From Methylococcales bacterium (GTDB lineage Bacteria; Pseudomonadota; Gammaproteobacteria; Methylococcales; Methylomonadaceae): a DNA stretch of 64,000 nt. The DNA is taken from contig JAQTPT010000004.1 in the NCBI GenBank assembly GCA_028712795.1, forward strand, positions 78,601-142,600, given 5' to 3'. The notes beneath the pieces were generated by a model. It saw only the letters and a list, made by a program, of their open reading frames with translations, did no database searches and had not been told where the DNA came from. Both the position numbers and the translations under genes were made by a program. Each line of letters opens with the position of its first letter. The first letter of the stretch is position 1. Positions 43,715 to 54,169 of this stretch are shown here, piece by piece.

Positions 43715-46090
43715 TTAATCCCTCAGCTTTGCATTTTTTTCGTTGGTCAATAAGGTTAACAGCCTGCTTACGATAGCGTCAACTTCTGTGTCTGTTAATG
43801 TTTGTGTATCATCTTGCATGATTAAACTTAAGGCTACGCTTTTACTGTCTTCTTCGATACCTTTACCTCGGAAGATGTCAAAAACGATTACATCTTGTAA
43901 GTTCGGCTCCGCACTGCCTTTAATGCAGTTGATTAGTTCACTGGCAGAAATATCTTCTTTAACAATCAAGGCTAAATCGCGCCGTACCGATGGATATTTT
44001 GACAGCGGATTAAATACTGGAATATGTTTATTCAGTAACAGGTTTTGATCCAGTTCAAATAGAAAAACTTGCGAATCAAAACCTAATTTTTTTTCCAGAT
44101 TAGGATGCAGCATGCCGATCCATCCTATTCTTTCGCCATGGGGCGATAAAATCTCAGCTGTTTGTCCTGGATGCAATGCAGATTGCTGCGCTGATGAAAA
44201 TTTTACCTGACAACCAGTCAATACAAATATTGCTTCTATATCCGCTTTGCAGTCAAAAAAATCAACTTTTCGGGCCTTTTCGCCCCATTGCTCGGTGTAA
44301 GCAGCCCCTAAAACCAGGCCGGCCAGCATTTTTTGTTGATGTATCCCGTCGTCTTCAATAGTAAATCGTAGCCCCGATTCAAATAGCCTGACTCTGTTTT
44401 GCTGGCGGTTGGTGTTGTAAAGGGCCGCTTTTAACAAGCCGCACCAAAGCGTAGTCCGCATTACAGCCATTTCCGTAGAAATTGGATTTTTTAGTCGGAT
44501 AACTTCTGTTTCTGGTGCGATGGTCTTCTGGATATCTTCATCAACAAAACTGTAAGTAATGGCTTCCTGATAGCCCCGGTCAACCAGCAAATCTTTAACG
44601 CGGTCTATGTCCAACATCGCTTCGGTTGCCGGGCTTAATTCGGAACGCATTAATAAACTGTTGTTAGGCAAGTTATTATAACCATAGATACGCGCTATTT
44701 CTTCAATTAAGTCTGCCTCAATAGCAATATCAAAGCGGAAACCTGGCGGGATTATTTGCCAGCCATCCATTTGCGTTTGGACAGACATGCCCAAGCGTTG
44801 AAATATATCCACGACGTGTTCATCAGCCAAAGCAATACCCAGCGTTTTTTCTATGCGTTGCCGCCTTAAAAAGACAACCTTGCGTTCAGTTAGTGCAGCG
44901 CGGGTAGTGAGCTCTGTAATTGGGCCTGCGCCGCCGCCGGCAACATTAATAAGCAATTGAGTCGCCCGCTCAATGGCTCTTGTTTGTAGAGTGGCATCAA
45001 CACCCCGTTCAAAACGATGGGATGAATCCGTATGCAAACCATATCTGCGTGCCTTGCCGGCAATAGCTTGTGGGGCAAAAAATGCGCATTCCAAAAATAC
45101 TGATTGAGTTTCGTCATTGACAGCAGAATCACTGCCACCCATGATACCGGCAAGCGCTAAGGCTTTTTTATCGTCGGCAATAACCAGGGCTTCATTGTCC
45201 AGTTTAATGACCTGATTATTTAATAAGGTCACGCATTCATCAGTTTTAGCCCAGCGCACAGTAATATTACCCGAAAGCTTTTCCGCATCAAATACATGCA
45301 AGGGCTGTCCCAACTCTAAAAGCACGTAATTAGTTACATCGACCAAAGGCCCCAGGCTTCTTAATCCTGACCGCCGCAAACGTTCCTGCATCCAGTGGGG
45401 CGTCACTGCTTGGGCATTTACACCTTTAATCAAGCGGCCCAGATAACGGGGGCAGGCCTCAGTGGCTTCTACTGAGACCGCCAACACGTCTTGATGACTG
45501 ATTGGAGCAATTTCGACCTGGGTTGTTAACCATTCCGTCTTGTTTAGTACGGCGACTTCGCGCGCCAATCCTTCAACGCACAGGCAATCGGCCCGGTTAG
45601 GCGTTAAATCAACTTCTATGATGGTGTCATTTAGCGATAAATAATCGCGAATATCAACACCAACGGGCGCATCGCTCGCTAACTCCATTAAACCATTGGC
45701 ATCCGAAGCCAAGCCCAGTTCCTTTTCTGAACACAACATACCAAAGGATTCTTCGCCACGCAATGTTGATTTTTTTATTTTAAAATCACCCGGCAACACT
45801 GCGCCGATTAATGCCGCAGGAATTTTTAAGCCAACCCGTACATTACTCGCGCCGCAGACAATTTGCAAGGGCTCGGCTTCACCAACCGCAACCTGACAAA
45901 CGCGCAGTCGGTCCGCATCGGGATGTTGCTGCATGGATAATACTTCACCAATGACGACGCCGCTGAATTTTGCCGCGGCAGGCTCGACCGAATCGACTTC
46001 CAGACCTGCCATAGTCAATTGTTCGACTAATTCTTCTGTACTTATCGCCGGATTGACATACGATCTTAACCAGGCTTCACTGATTTGCAT
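43715..46090 (-). CDS. pheT: Phenylalanyl-tRNA synthetase beta subunit
   Basis: The beta subunit of the alpha2-beta2 synthetase binds tRNA-Phe and edits mischarged Tyr. The 791 residues (E. coli 795) show the EMAP-like tRNA-binding domain (about 38-150, QQHPDADRLRVCQVAVG), the B3/4 editing domain, the B5 domain (about 400-475), a catalytic-like core and the C-terminal anticodon-binding FDX-ACB domain (YPSVRRDLALIVKEDI, about 695-790). It lies 28 nt after pheS. Confidence 0.97.
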   Translation of the reverse strand: MQISEAWLRSYVNPAISTEELVEQLTMAGLEVDSVEPAAAKFSGVVIGEVLSMQQHPDADRLRVCQVAVGEAEPLQIVCGASNVRVGLKIPAALIGAVLPGDFKIKKSTLRGEESFGMLCSEKELGLASDANGLMELASDAPVGVDIRDYLSLNDTIIEVDLTPNRADCLCVEGLAREVAVLNKTEWLTTQVEIAPISHQDVLAVSVEATEACPRYLGRLIKGVNAQAVTPHWMQERLRRSGLRSLGPLVDVTNYVLLELGQPLHVFDAEKLSGNITVRWAKTDECVTLLNNQVIKLDNEALVIADDKKALALAGIMGGSDSAVNDETQSVFLECAFFAPQAIAGKARRYGLHTDSSHRFERGVDATLQTRAIERATQLLINVAGGGAGPITELTTRAALTERKVVFLRRQRIEKTLGIALADEHVVDIFQRLGMSVQTQMDGWQIIPPGFRFDIAIEADLIEEIARIYGYNNLPNNSLLMRSELSPATEAMLDIDRVKDLLVDRGYQEAITYSFVDEDIQKTIAPETEVIRLKNPISTEMAVMRTTLWCGLLKAALYNTNRQQNRVRLFESGLRFTIEDDGIHQQKMLAGLVLGAAYTEQWGEKARKVDFFDCKADIEAIFVLTGCQVKFSSAQQSALHPGQTAEILSPHGERIGWIGMLHPNLEKKLGFDSQVFLFELDQNLLLNKHIPVFNPLSKYPSVRRDLALIVKEDISASELINCIKGSAEPNLQDVIVFDIFRGKGIEEDSKSVALSLIMQDDTQTLTDTEVDAIVSRLLTLLTNEKNAKLRD

Positions 46091-46118
46091 GATTCAAGTT
46101 TTCCTGTGTAACGGCAAC

Positions 46119-47150
<1,032 letters not shown>

Positions 47151-47187
47151 TTAAAATTTAGGGAATGGTGAAATTGAAAAAGGGGTA

Positions 47188-47231
47188 TCAGGATAAAATC
47201 CTGAACAACCCGCCACGGAAAGCGGCGGGTT
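47188..47231 (-). terminator. Attenuator-like hairpins between rplT and pheS
   Basis: On the minus strand AACCCGCCGC..GGCGGGTT (47207-47231) is followed by a second stem TCAGGATTTTATCCTGA (about 47188-47204) and then CCCCTTTTT. The pair lies in the 91-nt gap before pheS. E. coli pheST is controlled by attenuation; no leader peptide with Phe codons was found here. Confidence 0.5.
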
Positions 47232-47241
47232 GGCGTGTCAC

Positions 47242-47607
47242 TTAAGAAACAGGACTTTGATTGGCTTTAGCAATTTCTGCTATTTTGCCAAATGATTCAA
47301 TGTCACGAACAGCGATATCAGCTAAAACCTTACGGTCAATCTTTACATTGGCTTTTGTTAAGCCATTGATCAGGCGGCTATAAGAAATCCCGTACATGCG
47401 GGCAGCCGCATTGATACGGACAATCCATAAAGCGCGGAATTGACGTTTTCTTTGTTTGCGGTCGCGGTAAGCATATTGACCCGCTTTGATCACCGCTTGT
47501 TTGGCAACGCGATAAACCCGGCTACGTGCGCCGTAGTAACCTTTCGCTTGCTTTAAAACTTTCTTATGTCTTGCTCTGGCTGTTACGCCGCGTTTAACTC
47601 TAGGCAT
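47242..47607 (-). CDS. rplT: 50S ribosomal protein L20
   Basis: L20 is an early assembly protein and in many bacteria represses its own operon. The 121 residues start [20 protein letters not shown] and include [19 protein letters not shown] and [20 protein letters not shown], diagnostic of L20. It follows rpmI by 15 nt. Confidence 0.98.
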   Translation of the reverse strand: MPRVKRGVTARARHKKVLKQAKGYYGARSRVYRVAKQAVIKAGQYAYRDRKQRKRQFRALWIVRINAAARMYGISYSRLINGLTKANVKIDRKVLADIAVRDIESFGKIAEIAKANQSPVS

Positions 47608-47622
47608 TGCTATTCTCCTCTA

Positions 47623-47820
47623 TTAACTGTAAGGCATCATACGTGCGGCCATGCGCACATCTGATGGATGAATAGTTGCCGGTGAACGTAACTGTCTTTT
47701 TCTTTTAGTCGACTTCTTGGTCAATATATGACGGCGATGCGACTGTCCACACTTAAAACCGCCATTGCCTGTGCGTCTAAAACGCTTGGCGGCGCCACGG
47801 TTAGTTTTTATCTTTGGCAT
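47623..47820 (-). CDS. rpmI: 50S ribosomal protein L35
   Basis: L35, 65 residues from the ATG at 47820: [20 protein letters not shown] through [19 protein letters not shown]. The same frame stays open upstream for 55 codons but that extension has no similarity, so the ATG at 47820 is taken. It lies between infC and rplT, as usual. Confidence 0.97.
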   Translation of the reverse strand: MPKIKTNRGAAKRFRRTGNGGFKCGQSHRRHILTKKSTKRKRQLRSPATIHPSDVRMAARMMPYS

Positions 47821-47946
47821 TTGTTTGCTCCAATAATATAAGAAATAAATATCCCTGAGAAATAACCCAGCAAGGCAAAATGCATGGCCCTGAAGAATTA
47901 CCAGCATCATGATTGATGCCTTTAGCAGCTTATCCAGTGCTACTAG

Positions 47947-47978
47947 CTGTAGAGACGCAAAATTTTGCGTCTCTACAG
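47947..47978. repeat. Perfect 32-bp palindrome between infC and rpmI
   Basis: CTGTAGAGACGCAAAA joined to its exact complement forms a palindrome without a spacer. The GTAGAGACGC core resembles dispersed repeats in several bacterial genomes. As transcribed RNA it folds into a strong hairpin in the intercistronic space and may alter stability or coupling of infC and rpmI. Confidence 0.85.
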
Positions 47979-48023
47979 ACAGCATCCCGCGAGGGATGCA
48001 GAAGAAAGGAAGAAAAACAGCAA

Positions 48024-48548
48024 TTATTTTTTCTTTTTCGGGGACATAACCATAATCATTTGCCGCCCTTCCATCTTTGGAAACTGCTCGACAATGGCTA
48101 TTTCTTCCAAGTCTTTCTCAATACGCTTCAGCAGATCCATGCCGATTTCCCGATGCGCCATTTCGCGCCCTCGATAACGTACTGTGACTTTAGTTTTATC
48201 CCCATCATTTAGAAATTTGACCAGGCTTCGCAGTTTAACCTGATAATCGCCCTCGTCAGTGCCGGGTCTGAATTTAATTTCTTTGACCTGAATTTGCTTT
48301 TGTTTCTTTTTGGCAACTTGAAGTTTTTTGTTGAGCTCAAACTGGTATTTGCCGTAGTTCATTATCTTGCAAACCGGAGGATCCGCGTTTGGCGATATTT
48401 CTACTAAATCCAAGTCTGCTGCGTAGGCAATCTGTTTGGCTTCATCCAGCGATATAATACCTAATGCTTCACCCTCTGCACCTGTCACTCTCACTCGTCT
48501 TGCTGTGATTGCGTCATTCAGGCGCGTTTCATCTTTTTTAGCAGCGAT
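48024..48548 (-). CDS. infC: Translation initiation factor IF-3, ATC start
   Basis: IF-3 prevents subunit joining and rejects non-standard start codons. The 174-residue frame starts [20 protein letters not shown], the expected IF-3 N-terminus. The codon there is ATC (48546-48548), with GGAGG 8 nt before it and an in-frame TAG two codons upstream. The first ATG/GTG in frame is 17-18 codons later and would remove conserved sequence. E. coli infC uses ATT and is autoregulated because IF-3 discriminates against it; ATC would do the same. The C-terminal domain holds [14 protein letters not shown]. Confidence 0.95.
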   Translation of the reverse strand: MAAKKDETRLNDAITARRVRVTGAEGEALGIISLDEAKQIAYAADLDLVEISPNADPPVCKIMNYGKYQFELNKKLQVAKKKQKQIQVKEIKFRPGTDEGDYQVKLRSLVKFLNDGDKTKVTVRYRGREMAHREIGMDLLKRIEKDLEEIAIVEQFPKMEGRQMIMVMSPKKKK

Positions 48549-48571
48549 ACCCTAATCCTCCAAAAATACTG

Positions 48572-50479
48572 TTATTTTCTGTCTGCAATCTCTTGCTTTA
48601 ACCGTTCGGCAAATTCACTGATTGACAAACTACCCAAATCTTCACCTTTTTGCGTACGTACCGTAATATTTTGATCTTCTAATTCTTTATCACCGATAAT
48701 GACAAGATACGGTATCCGTTGCATTGAATGCTCACGGATTTTAAACCCGATCTTCTCATTTCTCAAGTCTATTTTTACTCTGACGCCTTGTTGCTCAAGC
48801 TCTCTCATTATCCGAGACGCATAGTCTGCATGACGGTCGGCTATATCAAGCACCATGACTTGCACTGGCGATAACCAAACAGGAAACGTTCCTGCGTATT
48901 GTTCGATCAAAATTCCGATAAACCGTTCTAACGAACCCAGTATGGCTCTGTGCAGTATGACGGGTACTTGTTTTGAACCGTCTTCGGCAATATAAGTTGC
49001 ACCCAAACGGCCGGGCATGGAAAAATCAACCTGAATGGTGCCGCATTGCCAAACTCGACCAATACAGTCTTTGAGCGAAAATTCAATTTTAGGCCCATAA
49101 AATGCGCCTTCACCCGGCTGTAAATCCCACTTCAACCCTTTATTATTCAGCGCCAACTCCAAAGCAGTCTCTGCTTTGTCCCAAACCGAATCATCACCCA
49201 CCCTGTTTTCAGGACGTGTTGATAACTTCATAATGACTTCTTCAAAACCGAAATCTTTATAAACCGAGAATAACATATCGATAAAAGTCGACACCTCATC
49301 CTGAATTTGGCTTTCGGTACAAAAGATATGCGCGTCATCCTGTACAAAGTTCCTGACTCTCATCAGTCCATGCAGCGTACCTGATGGCTCATTACGGTGA
49401 CAGGAACCAAATTCAGCCAAACGAATAGGCAAGTCGCGATAACTTTTAATGCCCTGGTTATAAATTTGGACGTGGCAGGGGCAATTCATCGGCTTGATTG
49501 CGTAGTCGCGATTTTCCGAATGCGTTGTAAAGATCATGGCGCCAAATTTATCCCAGTGCCCTGATTTTTCCCATAAAGAACGATCTACAAGCTGTGGCGT
49601 TTTAACTTCGCCATAACCGTTTACGCGTAACTTTTCACGGATAAATTGCTCAATCTGCTGATAAATAATCCAGCCCTTTTCGTGCCAAAACACCATGCCA
49701 GGCGCTTCTTCCTGGGTATGAAATAAATCCAGTGTTTTCGCCAGCTTACGGTGATCACGCTTCTCCGCTTCTTCCAAACGATGTAAATAAGCCTGTAATT
49801 CTTTTTTGTCGCCCCATGCGGTACCGTATATTCGCTGCAACATTTCATTGTCAGAGTTGCCGCGCCAATAAGCGCCGGCAATCTTCATCAGTTTAAAGGC
49901 GCTTATTTTACCGGTACTGGGCACATGCGGGCCGCGGCACAGATCCGTAAATCCGCCTTGCTGATAAAGAGATAAATCCTGATCCGCAGGGATGGACTCG
50001 ATAATCTCTGCCTTATAGTTTTCGCCCTGATCCCTGAAAAATTTTACCGCGGCATCCCGGCTTAATACCGAACGAGTAATTACACAATCCTCGGCGACCA
50101 ATTGCTGCATCTTAACCTCGATGGCTGTCAGGTCATCGGGGGTAAACGGTCTTTGATAGGCAAAGTCATAGTAAAAGCCGTTTTCGATAACCGGACCAAT
50201 GGTCACTTGCGCATCGGGAAATAATTGCTTGACGGCCTGCGCCAATAGATGCGCGGTTGAATGACGAATTACTTCAACACCGTCGTCATCTTTTGCGGTA
50301 ATAATTTGCAACGTAGCATCTTGATCGATTAATGTACTCGCATCGACCAGAACATCATTAACCCGGCCCGCCAAGGTTGCCTTGGCTAATCCTGAGCCTA
50401 TGGCTCGGGCAACGTCCATCACTGTAACAGCGTGATCAAACGCACGACTAGAACCATCAGGAAGGGTAATTACAGGCAT
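48572..50479 (-). CDS. thrS: Threonyl-tRNA synthetase
   Basis: Charges tRNA-Thr and edits Ser-tRNA. The 635 residues show the TGS domain ([15 protein letters not shown], about 1-62), the editing domain with [17 protein letters not shown] (about 72-88), the class II core with [10 protein letters not shown] zinc Cys (about 333-342), motif 2 [20 protein letters not shown], motif 3 [19 protein letters not shown], and the anticodon domain. It leads infC-rpmI-rplT and follows the tRNA-Val terminator. Threonine synthetase messages are autoregulated in E. coli; no operator was verified. Confidence 0.98.
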   Translation of the reverse strand: MPVITLPDGSSRAFDHAVTVMDVARAIGSGLAKATLAGRVNDVLVDASTLIDQDATLQIITAKDDDGVEVIRHSTAHLLAQAVKQLFPDAQVTIGPVIENGFYYDFAYQRPFTPDDLTAIEVKMQQLVAEDCVITRSVLSRDAAVKFFRDQGENYKAEIIESIPADQDLSLYQQGGFTDLCRGPHVPSTGKISAFKLMKIAGAYWRGNSDNEMLQRIYGTAWGDKKELQAYLHRLEEAEKRDHRKLAKTLDLFHTQEEAPGMVFWHEKGWIIYQQIEQFIREKLRVNGYGEVKTPQLVDRSLWEKSGHWDKFGAMIFTTHSENRDYAIKPMNCPCHVQIYNQGIKSYRDLPIRLAEFGSCHRNEPSGTLHGLMRVRNFVQDDAHIFCTESQIQDEVSTFIDMLFSVYKDFGFEEVIMKLSTRPENRVGDDSVWDKAETALELALNNKGLKWDLQPGEGAFYGPKIEFSLKDCIGRVWQCGTIQVDFSMPGRLGATYIAEDGSKQVPVILHRAILGSLERFIGILIEQYAGTFPVWLSPVQVMVLDIADRHADYASRIMRELEQQGVRVKIDLRNEKIGFKIREHSMQRIPYLVIIGDKELEDQNITVRTQKGEDLGSLSISEFAERLKQEIADRK

Positions 50480-50505
50480 CTTTGCTTTATCTGGGATTGC
50501 TACAA

Positions 50506-50536
50506 TAAAAAAAGCACCGCTTTAGCAGTGCTTTTA
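50506..50536 (-). terminator. Terminator between tRNA-Val and thrS
   Basis: On the minus strand AAAAGCACTGCTAAAGCGGTGC is followed by TTTTTTTATTG. It lies just after the CCA end of tRNA-Val and 25 nt before the thrS start, so it ends the tRNA transcript or controls entry into thrS. Confidence 0.8.
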
Positions 50537-50540
50537 TGTC

Positions 50541-50617
50541 TGGTAGGCGCGATTGGACTCGAACCAACGACCCCCACCATGTCAAGGTGGTGCTCTAACC
50601 AACTGAGCTACGCGCCT
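50541..50617 (-). tRNA. tRNA-Val (anticodon GAC)
   Basis: A 77-nt cloverleaf on the minus strand beginning AGGCGCGTAGCTCAGTTGGT, anticodon arm CCACC-TTGACAT-GGTGG with anticodon GAC, T-arm GGTTCGAGTCC and encoded CCA. It reads GUC and GUU valine codons. A terminator follows immediately. Confidence 0.96.
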
Positions 50618-50702
50618 GAAGTCTTCATAACTTCAAGAGCTGATCATTATACCAATAGATTTCTGTTTCGCAACCCTTAAATATATTACCGCAAAGTCAA
50701 TT

Positions 50703-52604
50703 TTAGTGCAACGCGCTCAAAAATCCAGGTTCAATTCGACACCCACCGACCTCGGGGTGATCCAGAACATCCTGTTCGAAATCCCGGTAAGCCGGCGACT
50801 GGAACGCAATACGGTTTATTTTTCCGCCAGAAAATTCAAATTCCATTGCGCCGCCTTTAACACGCGGGCTACTCGCCTTAGTGGTAAATAACAAAATGCC
50901 CACATTAGCAGCCGTCTTCCCCTGTTGATCAGGAAGAATTCGAGCACAACTCAACTCATTCAAGGACAATCCGGAAAAGACTTGGACCAACTGGCTTGCG
51001 CTTACAATAACGCCTTCCCCTGGAATAACTGCTGGCGCCACTGCAACAGACGCAGGAGTTGGCGCTGCGGCTGCATCTGTAACAGCGGGTGCCACTGGTT
51101 TTGGAGTGGGGGCCGGTGCGACCGAAGGTGGAGCCAATAACTTCTCTAACCCGAAATCACCCAAATGATTTTGCAATAACACAGTGCCATCGCCCTTTTG
51201 AGTGGTGGCTAATAATGGAAATATCTGTTGCTCCATTTCAATCTTGTTGGGATTTTTTAGCACAGCAATTAGTTGCCGCTCAATCGATTTAAGCGGTGTA
51301 AAAAACTGTTCCTTTTTCTGGCTCGATTCCTCAATCTGTTGCCAGTCCGATGGCAAATTGACTGACAAGCCCATCGCTTTCATAACCCCGTAATCTTCAG
51401 GAGCCAGACACAATCCAAAATTTTTGCTTCGATAACCTTCCAAAATTTTAGGCCGAATTTCGCCACTGATAACCTTCTGAGGGGCTGTGTTGTAATTTCT
51501 CCAATCACTGCTATTTGCCAAAAAGTAATAAATAAAGGCATTGCGGTCAAATTTGTTGAAACCTAAATCTTTCATAACCAGCTTTATTTTTCGGCAATTA
51601 TTCTCCACTTCTTCGTAGTTATTCCAGTTTGGCTTTAAATTAGGCTTGGCAGGATGTTTTGATTGTTCAATCAGTTGCAACAACTTGATTTCACCGGTAG
51701 TCGATTTGATAGGCGAGTAGCCAATTTCTTCAAGCGTTAAATCACGCGCATCAGGGACACCATTTGCCGATGTCTTTAACAACAAGGAAGGGATGATTTC
51801 AGGGTAAATTTTCAGCTCCCCTAGCGGCTGGGCATCCGAACCAAGGATATTAACACCACCTTCCGCTACTGCGTAAACTTTAAATACGGTTTGATTTAGA
51901 ACGCCTGTGTTACCCGAAAAAGTGACAATGGGGGGTAATGAATGCGATTCTGAACTGTGTTTAACTGAAGTTGAAGCTGCAGTTGCGGGTGGGTTGGATT
52001 TTGCCCATTGACCGGCAAACTGCCCCACAATGGCAACCCCCATGCCCACGCCTGTTAGCGCCAGTAAGTTGCTGGCATTTGTCACATCACCAATTAAACC
52101 TGACACATCCATATCACTGTTAGCGCTTGATAAAAAACTATAGTCAACCTGGGTTTCCTTGCCTGAATCCAGCCGCATCCAGGGAGTCAGGATCATTTTT
52201 TTAGCTTCAAACTTGAAATTACATTTTCCTGATGTTGCCTGATACGAAAAACCCGCGGCTTCATTATTAAACTTAAGGGTATCATTGCGGAGAGTAAAAA
52301 TAAGCGTTGATGACAAATCACCCTTTTCATAAGATGGCGTCATATTGCTGCAACCGCTTTTCAATATATTATCGCCCTTAAAATCAAACTCCGAAATCAG
52401 CCGAACATAATAATCATCGCCATCAATGACCTGAAAACCGGGCAAAGGATGAAACTGATGTGACTGGGTCACTTGCGCAGACTTAGGGTCATTTGCCTGA
52501 GCCGAGGGATAATCAATGGCAATTTGACGGGTAGGCGCACATCCAGCCAACATCACACTGACAACCAAACTGAATTTAAGCGTTGAAAAATAACGAATCG
52601 ACAT
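50703..52604 (-). CDS. Large lipoprotein of unknown function
   Basis: I do not recognise this 633-residue protein. The signal peptide ends in the lipobox MLAGC (Cys22), so it is probably anchored to the outer membrane. Residues about 40-300 are beta-rich with Cys in SGCSN and GKCNF, a hydrophobic Gly/Ala stretch (about 180-210, VTNASNLLALTGVGMGVAIV) could dip into a membrane, and about 330-480 are mixed helices. A Pro/Ala low-complexity linker (about 495-535) precedes a C-terminal domain of about 100 residues with a Cys pair. A transfer RNA is upstream of its end and no related gene is near. The frame is intact and codon use is ordinary. Confidence 0.8.
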   Translation of the reverse strand: MSIRYFSTLKFSLVVSVMLAGCAPTRQIAIDYPSAQANDPKSAQVTQSHQFHPLPGFQVIDGDDYYVRLISEFDFKGDNILKSGCSNMTPSYEKGDLSSTLIFTLRNDTLKFNNEAAGFSYQATSGKCNFKFEAKKMILTPWMRLDSGKETQVDYSFLSSANSDMDVSGLIGDVTNASNLLALTGVGMGVAIVGQFAGQWAKSNPPATAASTSVKHSSESHSLPPIVTFSGNTGVLNQTVFKVYAVAEGGVNILGSDAQPLGELKIYPEIIPSLLLKTSANGVPDARDLTLEEIGYSPIKSTTGEIKLLQLIEQSKHPAKPNLKPNWNNYEEVENNCRKIKLVMKDLGFNKFDRNAFIYYFLANSSDWRNYNTAPQKVISGEIRPKILEGYRSKNFGLCLAPEDYGVMKAMGLSVNLPSDWQQIEESSQKKEQFFTPLKSIERQLIAVLKNPNKIEMEQQIFPLLATTQKGDGTVLLQNHLGDFGLEKLLAPPSVAPAPTPKPVAPAVTDAAAAPTPASVAVAPAVIPGEGVIVSASQLVQVFSGLSLNELSCARILPDQQGKTAANVGILLFTTKASSPRVKGGAMEFEFSGGKINRIAFQSPAYRDFEQDVLDHPEVGGCRIEPGFLSALH

Positions 52605-52993
52605 GCATTAAACCTTGCGCCGAGAGTTATACGGCGAATCACGCTGGAAAAATGAAAATGATAGGGCTTACATAGAACTTTTGTCATGCTTTTTTTTACC
52701 CATCTCTTTTTTGTAAGGGCAGGAAAAATAATTCGACCGAAAGCTGGCGCATTGGTTTGATTTTTCTCTATGGATACGCCTTTGCATGAGGAGTCGTGTA
52801 ATGACCCGTACGCACGGTTCTGTGGGCAAACGGAGAGTGGCGCATCCTCTGAATGCCGATACCCGCCGGGTTGGCTGTTCTACCTTGATTAGGTCAACTA
52901 GTCCAAACATTACCTTACCTTTAGAGTCAATGTGAAAAATCCGAGGCAGGAAAAAAGGAATCAGCTTAATAATACCATAGGTCTGGACGTGTA
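52605..52993. other. Spacer with possible group II intron relic
   Basis: About 390 bases. Around 52788-52822 the plus strand reads GGAGTCGTGTAATGACCC and GTACGCACGGTTCTG, which resembles the domain V/stem end of bacterial group II introns (GAGCCGTGT...ACGCACGGTTCTG). No reverse transcriptase remains. An 80-codon minus-strand frame over this stretch is a shadow of it. The rest holds nothing recognisable. Confidence 0.3.
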
Positions 52994-54169
52994 TTAGCCT
53001 TCCTGCCCATCAATACGCGGACTGGTTAAGATGGGTGCATAGACGAACATAAACAAAGAAAATGCAGCCAGCCAGGAAAGGGTTGAGCCATAAATTAAAA
53101 GTGTGTACCAGCCGGATAACGCCAGTGGCAATAAAACCCTTAGCAAAACGGCAAAATTAATTAATACAAACGCGATAGCCATTGCATTTGAGGCTCTAAG
53201 AGCACGACCGGTATGGCCTAATGATACTCTGGCCATCATACCCAAAGTTAACACGCCTATGCCGCCGGCAGTAAACGCATGTAAAGCTAACGTGGCTGAT
53301 ACCCAGGCGTATGCAGAAAATACCGTTAAGATGAAGCCGATAACAATCCAGCCATAGCCGGCATAAAGTATCCATAACAAAGGGACATACCATATTCGAT
53401 GCACATACCAGGCGGATAGACGCGCAATATTAACTATCACGGCGAAAATCGCTGTCAGGGCTAAAAAAGTCCCTGAGACACCCCACAATTGCAGAGCAAA
53501 CACAGCAACGGCGGAGCCGATTGATAACGCATCCAATAACGGGCTTCTAATAAGCAGTGTTCCGTGCAAACCCCGTTCTATAAAAAAGGGGAACACCCGA
53601 CCGGCAATGATCAGAATCAGGAGAATAATAGTCGCAACTATAAGTTGGATGCCTGTCGATGCCGTGTTTTGGGAGAGTCCCAGAATTTCGGCATGCAGTA
53701 ATCCATTGCCCAGTGTTAATAACAGTAACAGTCCAATAAAAATCAGGCTTTTGAAGTGCTTCGCCTGCATAATCGGTTTGCTGATTTGATAAGCCAGAAC
53801 AGGCAGGAAAGAAAAATCAATGGCAGCAATCAAGGCATCCGGTAATAAACCGGCATAAAAAGGCAGAATGCGGCCATAAAGCCATAACAAAGCCAGTCCC
53901 GCTAATTTATCTCCGGTCAGAGTTGGCTGACCTGTCCAGTTTTTAACTGCCGTTAATAAAAAACCGGCAATAACGGCAACAGAGTAACCCAGCAGCATTT
54001 CATGGGCATGCCAATAATTAGGGGCAAAATAATTATCAACGGTCAATGCGCCTTTAAAAATAGCATTCCAAAGCACAATTAAAACGAGCGCCGATAATCC
54101 AGCCAAGGCAAAAAAAACTCTAAAGCCCAAGCCAAACAGAGGGGTATCAAAAATTTTTTGTGTGTTCAT
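52994..54169 (-). CDS. NnrS family membrane protein
   Basis: NnrS proteins are heme- and copper-containing membrane proteins connected with nitric oxide metabolism and resistance to NO stress. The ATG at 54169 (MNTQKIFDTPLFGLGFRVFF) gives 391 residues with about 12 hydrophobic segments; an upstream start adds seven. Conserved features are NYWHAHEMLLGYSVAVIAGF (His-x-His/Glu), LTAVKNWTGQPTL and ALHAFTAGGIGVLTLGMMAR. Its ATG overlaps the stop of the DUF455 gene (ATGA), so they are coupled. No NO reductase gene is nearby. Confidence 0.93.
   Translation of the reverse strand: MNTQKIFDTPLFGLGFRVFFALAGLSALVLIVLWNAIFKGALTVDNYFAPNYWHAHEMLLGYSVAVIAGFLLTAVKNWTGQPTLTGDKLAGLALLWLYGRILPFYAGLLPDALIAAIDFSFLPVLAYQISKPIMQAKHFKSLIFIGLLLLLTLGNGLLHAEILGLSQNTASTGIQLIVATIILLILIIAGRVFPFFIERGLHGTLLIRSPLLDALSIGSAVAVFALQLWGVSGTFLALTAIFAVIVNIARLSAWYVHRIWYVPLLWILYAGYGWIVIGFILTVFSAYAWVSATLALHAFTAGGIGVLTLGMMARVSLGHTGRALRASNAMAIAFVLINFAVLLRVLLPLALSGWYTLLIYGSTLSWLAAFSLFMFVYAPILTSPRIDGQEG

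Noticed and set aside
47821..47985. 55-codon extension of L35 upstream of its ATG
   Set aside because: No similarity; it crosses the 32-bp palindrome and the known L35 start is at 47820.
50432..50680. 82-codon plus-strand frame with GAIGLEPTTPTMSRWCSNQL
   Set aside because: Antisense of tRNA-Val and of the thrS start; spurious for the same reason.
52668..52910. 80-codon minus-strand frame with RRVSAFRGCATLRLPTEPC
   Set aside because: It covers the possible intron relic and has no ribosome site; such frames are commonly antisense to structured RNA ends.
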